Below the pieces are notes generated by a model. That model saw only the letters and a list, made by a program, of their open reading frames with translations. It was not told where the DNA came from and ran no database searches. Positions 6,954 through 10,570 of a stretch of 10,570 nucleotides of DNA are shown here, piece after piece; position 1 is the first letter of the stretch; each line of letters opens with the position of its first letter. The position numbers and the translations under genes are program-made. The stretch lies in NCBI GenBank assembly GCA_021795535.1, contig JAJYPG010000017.1, positions 1 to 10,570 of the forward strand. Direction: 5' to 3'. Source of the stretch: Planctomycetota bacterium. GTDB lineage: Bacteria; Planctomycetota; Phycisphaerae; WQYP01.

Positions 6954-8742
6954 AAAACTTTCATCTTCATCGCGGAGTCAACCACCGGAAGCATTTGTTC
7001 TACGCGATGTGGCCTGGTCGCGCGTGTTTGAGTTCAGCCAGCTATTCCGCGCATTCCGTCTGGCCATTGAACCGGCGAACTGGCTGGTGGCGTTATTGGC
7101 AATTGTGTGCATATACACCGCGGGCCGGACATTAGATGGCCTGTGGGGTCCCCAGGTCCTACCCGGCGAAATAAGCGACTATCAAACCATGAACGCGGCG
7201 CATTACCGCACATACGTTCTTCAGGCCCAGGACAACCGCCAGCAACTTCTGGCACAGGTACTGGATACCTACGCGGGAAATTTGCCCGCGACGAAAATTC
7301 AAGCTTTAAGCCATAATCCACAGGCGGCATATAACATGCTGCAAAATGCCTTTGAGAAGCAATTTCATCGCACCGTGGCCGATTCCTATCAAATATCACC
7401 CATGGCCGCGGACGGAACCGTCATCCAGCCCGCCATTATGCGACAGCATGCCGCCAAGATGCTGCTGGCTCAGATGCGTGCGGTGCAACACACAGCCGGG
7501 CGCGGAATTTTTGACGCCCTTTTGCGTTTTGAACACCGCAAATTTTCCGATCTTATAAGCAATACGCTTGGTCTGGTGCGCGTTGAACCGGCGGATTCCT
7601 CCACTGATACCGAAGCAAAAGCTCCGGTCTGGCAAATTCATCTTGGATTGGCACCGCAATCCATTCATCGGATATGGAAATCCCACACCATTGCCGGATG
7701 CCTGGCCAACATGTTTATCACCGCGCCATGCTGGCTGCTGACTGGTGCCGCCCCAATGCAGAAAAGAATGCATGAAAACACTGTGACGGTTTTTATCCGC
7801 CGTGCGGCTTACCTCCTTAGCGTGCTGATCTTTCTGGCAATTTCACTGGCCTCCATCGCATTTTCCGGAGCCTTTATCTGCCGATATTCCGCCCTGAAAT
7901 TGGCGGGCCATCACCCGGAGTCGCAGGAGGTCATCCGCTTTGTGCGTGCGCACATCGGCTCATTCATTAAGGCCCCGCTTTTGCCATTGGCGACAATTTT
8001 CGGAACGTCATTGGGATTCGGAGCCATCGCGATGCTGGGGGCGATACCGATTCTTGGGGAAATTCTGATCGGACTGTGTTTTGTTATCTTTCTGATCGGC
8101 GGATTTATCATCATGCTTATGGTATTGGGCCTCGTTGGCGGCGCGAGTCTTATTTATCCCACACTGGCGGTGGAAGGGTCCGATTCCTTTGACGCCATCA
8201 GCCGCAGTTTCAGCTATGTCTACTCATGTCCATGGCGGATGCTTTTATATTCGATCATAACCCTGATTTATGGCGCATTGACCTATATTTTTCTGACCTT
8301 GGCTCTGTTCGTTCTCCTGTATGCGGTTCATGGTGTGGCGGGCTGGGGCATGGGATTTTTCGGTCTTACGCATGGCTGGTACACCGGCGGCGGAAAGCTG
8401 GCGAGCATATGGGCCACGCCGCGACTTGGTCAATTGATCCCCCCGATCAACTGGTGGGCCATGAACTGGAGTGAATACGTAGGCGCGTTGGCCATGTACT
8501 TCTGGCTTTTCATGCTGATAAGCCTGCTGGGGGCCTATGTCATCTCCTTCTGGTTCAGCAGCAATACAATACTATACATGTTAATACGATATAATGTGGA
8601 TGGCCAGCCCACCAGCGATATTTTTGTGAATGGCCAAACACCATCGACCGAATCGCCACGCCGCAGTCTGCTTGCCACTCCCCCGCCGGTGCCGATGGCT
8701 CCGGACCAATCCCCCGAAAATCCGGATCAATCTTCATCATGA
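6946..8742 (+). CDS. Multi-pass inner-membrane protein of unknown function, planctomycete-like
   Basis: The 598-residue protein has no enzyme motif that I recognise. A soluble N-terminus of about 44 residues precedes a first membrane segment (about 45-62). A long hydrophilic region (63-246), rich in Gln, His and Ala, may lie outside the membrane. A membrane domain follows, with hydrophobic stretches near 247-268, 286-312, 343-367, 368-403, 431-462 and 511-538; the longer ones may each span twice. YPTLAVEGSDSFDAISRS and the following FSYVYS (404-426) resemble, from memory, a segment shared by large hypothetical membrane proteins of planctomycetes. The C-terminal tail (about 565-598) is rich in Pro and Ser and is probably disordered. 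The start at 6946 is favoured because it overlaps the previous stop (ATGACTGA). A GTG at 6901 would add 15 residues. Its stop overlaps the peptidase start as ATGA, so the two are probably made together. Confidence 0.85.
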   Translation: MTEKLSSSSRSQPPEAFVLRDVAWSRVFEFSQLFRAFRLAIEPANWLVALLAIVCIYTAGRTLDGLWGPQVLPGEISDYQTMNAAHYRTYVLQAQDNRQQLLAQVLDTYAGNLPATKIQALSHNPQAAYNMLQNAFEKQFHRTVADSYQISPMAADGTVIQPAIMRQHAAKMLLAQMRAVQHTAGRGIFDALLRFEHRKFSDLISNTLGLVRVEPADSSTDTEAKAPVWQIHLGLAPQSIHRIWKSHTIAGCLANMFITAPCWLLTGAAPMQKRMHENTVTVFIRRAAYLLSVLIFLAISLASIAFSGAFICRYSALKLAGHHPESQEVIRFVRAHIGSFIKAPLLPLATIFGTSLGFGAIAMLGAIPILGEILIGLCFVIFLIGGFIIMLMVLGLVGGASLIYPTLAVEGSDSFDAISRSFSYVYSCPWRMLLYSIITLIYGALTYIFLTLALFVLLYAVHGVAGWGMGFFGLTHGWYTGGGKLASIWATPRLGQLIPPINWWAMNWSEYVGALAMYFWLFMLISLLGAYVISFWFSSNTILYMLIRYNVDGQPTSDIFVNGQTPSTESPRRSLLATPPPVPMAPDQSPENPDQSSS

Positions 8743-9941
8743 CAGATAATCATGCCACACTTTTCGCCATCTGCAATCTGCCCACCGCACCGTATGCCGA
8801 GGCATACGTGGCCGCTTTCATACGCGACTGGGCCAATGCCCCGGCTCGACGGACATTGATTGAGGTGCAATCGGATGAGGTGGGAAATCTGCACCTGCAC
8901 TATCGCGCCGGGCCGCCGGAGTGCCGGGAACTGGTACTGGAAGCCCATATAGACCATCCAGGCTTTGTGGTGGAAAATATTCTACCCGATGGAAACCTGC
9001 GAACAATTTTCCGTGGCGGCGTGAAACCCTCTTGCTTTGACCAGGCAAAAGTCCGGATATGGCGGCCAGATTCCCCGCTGGTTTTTCCTCATGCAACGGC
9101 CCAAAAGCCCGTCGGCTATTGGATTGGCACACAGGTGATTTCCGTGGAACCGGCGGTCGGCAATGAGCCTATGCGAGCCATTCTGGCCAGGCCACGGGAA
9201 ATTGCGGCACACGGAATTATGCCGGGCGACATTGGTTTATGGGATTTACCCGAGCCACGCCTGCACAACAGAATTTTCGCCGCCCGCGTGTGTGATGATC
9301 TGGCGGGGGCGGCGGTCGGGCTGAATGTGCTTGAAGCATTGATGGAAAATAAGGCGGCGGTTAATTTTCGGCTGCTGCTGACCCGCGCGGAGGAAGTCGG
9401 TTTCGCCGGGGCTTTGGCGGTGGCAAGCCGCGCGTTAATTCCCGCCGGTTCATCCATTATTGGCATTGAAACCAGCAAGGCCCTGCCACATGTACCGCAG
9501 GGCCGCGGGCCGGTTATTCGGGTGGGAGACAAGGCCTTAACCTTCAGCCCGGCCCTGACACGCTTTATTTCCATGCGAGCGGGCGGAATTGCGGATATTG
9601 ACAGTTCTTTTATTTATCAGCGGCAACTCATGGATGGAGGCACCTGCAACACCACAGCCTTTGCCGTTTTCGGCTACGATGCCGCAGCCGTCTGCCTGGC
9701 GCTGGGCAATTACCACAATATGGCCGAATCTGGAATGGATGCGGCAATTGCCACATCTGGCCCGCATATCGCCGCTGAAACAATTCATTTGGACGATTTT
9801 GATGGGTTGGTTCGTCTGCTGACGGATGTTGCGATCCATTTTAATACCTATCAACCAAACTCCGCCGCGTTGCGTGAGCGTCTGGCTACCATGCACGAGC
9901 GGGACCAAAGGCATTTGCTGGAATCATTCCGATTGTGGTAA
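8739..9941 (+). CDS. M42-type metallo-aminopeptidase (FrvX/TET-like)
   Basis: This is a probable cytosolic co-catalytic di-metal aminopeptidase that trims short peptides. It is 400 residues, slightly longer than the usual 330-370 of M42. The expected metal and catalytic residues are present in order: H70 in EAHIDHPGF, D186 in VCDDLAG, the base E218 and ligand E219 in TRAEEVGFAG, E244 in IGIETSKA, and H326 in LGNYHNMAE. The pattern and spacing match M42 enzymes such as Pyrococcus TET2, as I recall them (H68, D182, E212, E213, D235, H323), with Glu rather than Asp at the fifth position. GGTCNTTAFAVFGY (300-313) is also typical. There is no signal peptide. The ATGA overlap with the membrane-protein gene indicates translational coupling. 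Substrate range cannot be read from sequence, and other M20/M28-clan hydrolase activities are possible. Confidence 0.88.
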   Translation: MTDNHATLFAICNLPTAPYAEAYVAAFIRDWANAPARRTLIEVQSDEVGNLHLHYRAGPPECRELVLEAHIDHPGFVVENILPDGNLRTIFRGGVKPSCFDQAKVRIWRPDSPLVFPHATAQKPVGYWIGTQVISVEPAVGNEPMRAILARPREIAAHGIMPGDIGLWDLPEPRLHNRIFAARVCDDLAGAAVGLNVLEALMENKAAVNFRLLLTRAEEVGFAGALAVASRALIPAGSSIIGIETSKALPHVPQGRGPVIRVGDKALTFSPALTRFISMRAGGIADIDSSFIYQRQLMDGGTCNTTAFAVFGYDAAAVCLALGNYHNMAESGMDAAIATSGPHIAAETIHLDDFDGLVRLLTDVAIHFNTYQPNSAALRERLATMHERDQRHLLESFRLW

Positions 9942-9965
9942 TTTCCCTTGCCGGGACGGTGGCAC

Positions 9966-9994
9966 TTAACGGACGGCCTTCGGCGGGCTACACT
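9966..9994 (+). promoter_or_regulatory. Candidate sigma-70-like promoter for the E2 gene
   Basis: TTAACG (9966-9971) and TACACT (9989-9994) are spaced by 17 bases, and each matches the consensus at four of six positions. TATAGA at 9994-9999 is an alternative -10. Transcription would start about 60 bases before the E2 start codon. The 121-base spacer suggests that E2 opens a new transcription unit. Confidence 0.3.
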
Positions 9995-10050
9995 ATAGAA
10001 GAATTGGCTGGTCCGGTGGATTGACCTGACCTGAACCAACGGATAAATAA

Positions 10051-10056
10051 AAAGGA
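10051..10056 (+). promoter_or_regulatory. Ribosome binding site of the E2 gene
   Basis: AAAGGA lies six bases before the ATG at 10063. It is a strong site in an A-rich leader. Confidence 0.7.
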
Positions 10057-10062
10057 TGTTTC

Positions 10063-10570
10063 ATGCCCATTGAAATCACAATGCCCAAGCTCTCTGATAC
10101 CATGACCGATGGCACTCTGGTGCGTTGGATTAAGAAAGAAAATGATACCATCAAACCCGGCGACATTATTGCCGAAGTGGAAACTGATAAAGCCACGCAA
10201 GAACTTGAGGCGTTTGAAGCGGGAACGGTGGCCAAAATTGTGATTCCCGAAGGGGGCAAGGTACCCGTGGGTGGTTTGATTGTTGTGTTGGCCAAGCCGG
10301 GCGAGGATGTGGCCGCAGTGGCCAAAGGGGTTGCAGCGGTAACAGGTAATGGTCAGGTGGCCAATCAGCCAACGGTGCCAGCGGCAACACCGGCGGCGGC
10401 TCCCGCGCCAATTGCGGCGACTCCGGGACCGTCCCCACTTCCTACTCCAGCTCCAGCTCCCGTGGCATCTCCAGATTCATCGCCCATACAGTCATCGGCT
10501 TCTGGTGCGCCTCTTCGCGTTTCGCCATTGGCACGCAAAATTGCTCAGGAAAAGGGGCTGGATTTGGCGG
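10063..10570 (+). CDS. Dihydrolipoamide acyltransferase (E2) of a 2-oxoacid dehydrogenase complex, probably pyruvate dehydrogenase (3' end cut)
   Basis: E2 is the core of the 2-oxoacid dehydrogenase complex. Its swinging lipoyl arm carries the acyl group from E1 to CoA. The first 169 residues are visible. The N-terminal lipoyl domain (about 2-80) has MPKLSDTMTDGTL and the lipoylation site ETDKATQELEAFEAG, with K43 the modified lysine. A flexible linker rich in Ala, Pro and Ser follows (about 100-148), including back-to-back CCAGCT units in the DNA. The peripheral subunit-binding domain starts at RVSPLARKIAQEKGL (152-166). The catalytic domain lies beyond the window. The ATDKAT-type site followed by an EAF segment resembles pyruvate dehydrogenase E2 more than the oxoglutarate enzyme, but without the catalytic domain this is not settled. 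Only one lipoyl domain is present. No E1 gene lies directly upstream, so E1 and E3 must be downstream or elsewhere. Confidence 0.93.
   Translation, partial: MPIEITMPKLSDTMTDGTLVRWIKKENDTIKPGDIIAEVETDKATQELEAFEAGTVAKIVIPEGGKVPVGGLIVVLAKPGEDVAAVAKGVAAVTGNGQVANQPTVPAATPAAAPAPIAATPGPSPLPTPAPAPVASPDSSPIQSSASGAPLRVSPLARKIAQEKGLDLA

Noticed and set aside
9959..9980. Sigma-54 promoter suggested by TGGCAC
   Set aside because: The required TTGC-type -12 element is not present at the right spacing.
9970..9987. Terminator hairpin around GCCTTCGGC after the peptidase gene
   Set aside because: Only three base pairs form around the loop, and no T-run follows.
10446..10460. CCAGCT hexamer units as a functional tandem repeat
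   Set aside because: They simply encode Pro-Ala pairs of the flexible E2 linker, where such repeats are normal.

Overview
All genes in this window lie on the + strand and are tightly packed. They are ordinary chromosomal bacterial genes. There is no rRNA, tRNA, CRISPR array, insertion sequence or phage gene that I can recognise. The DNA is moderately GC-rich by eye. The best guess for the source is a planctomycete-like bacterium. This rests on the large membrane protein at 6946-8742, whose DAISRSFSYVYS segment resembles, from memory, a family of planctomycete membrane proteins, and on the style of the UvrA zinc-finger region. The assignment is tentative because no rRNA or other phylogenetic marker is in view.

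Layout: the 3' three quarters of uvrA (1-2151, cut by the window edge) is followed after 21 bases by a stand-alone NAD(P)HX epimerase (2173-2883, TTG start). An 89-base spacer holds a short hairpin and an 11-base-periodic direct repeat. It leads to a metallo-beta-lactamase-fold protein whose metal-binding motif is mostly lost (2973-3650). A 145-base spacer with competing short inverted repeats precedes a large FAD plus iron-sulfur oxidoreductase of the YdiJ / D-2-hydroxyglutarate dehydrogenase type (3796-6759). A small unrecognised ORF (6780-6953) overlaps the start of a multi-pass membrane protein (6946-8742). That gene in turn overlaps by ATGA an M42-type metallo-aminopeptidase (8739-9941). 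After a 121-base spacer with a possible promoter, the 5' part of a dihydrolipoamide acyltransferase (E2) gene, probably of pyruvate dehydrogenase, begins at 10063 and runs off the end.

How the genes fit together: uvrA and nnrE look co-transcribed. The small ORF, membrane protein and peptidase look translationally coupled. UvrA repairs DNA, the epimerase repairs hydrated NAD(P)H, and YdiJ-like enzymes can remove the by-product D-2-hydroxyglutarate. A loose 'damage and metabolite repair' theme is therefore possible, but it is inference only. I see no convincing new defence or mobile system. The points most worth a second look are the degenerate MBL protein, the Cys-to-His change in the UvrA zinc module, the two regulatory-looking spacers and the small overlapping ORF.
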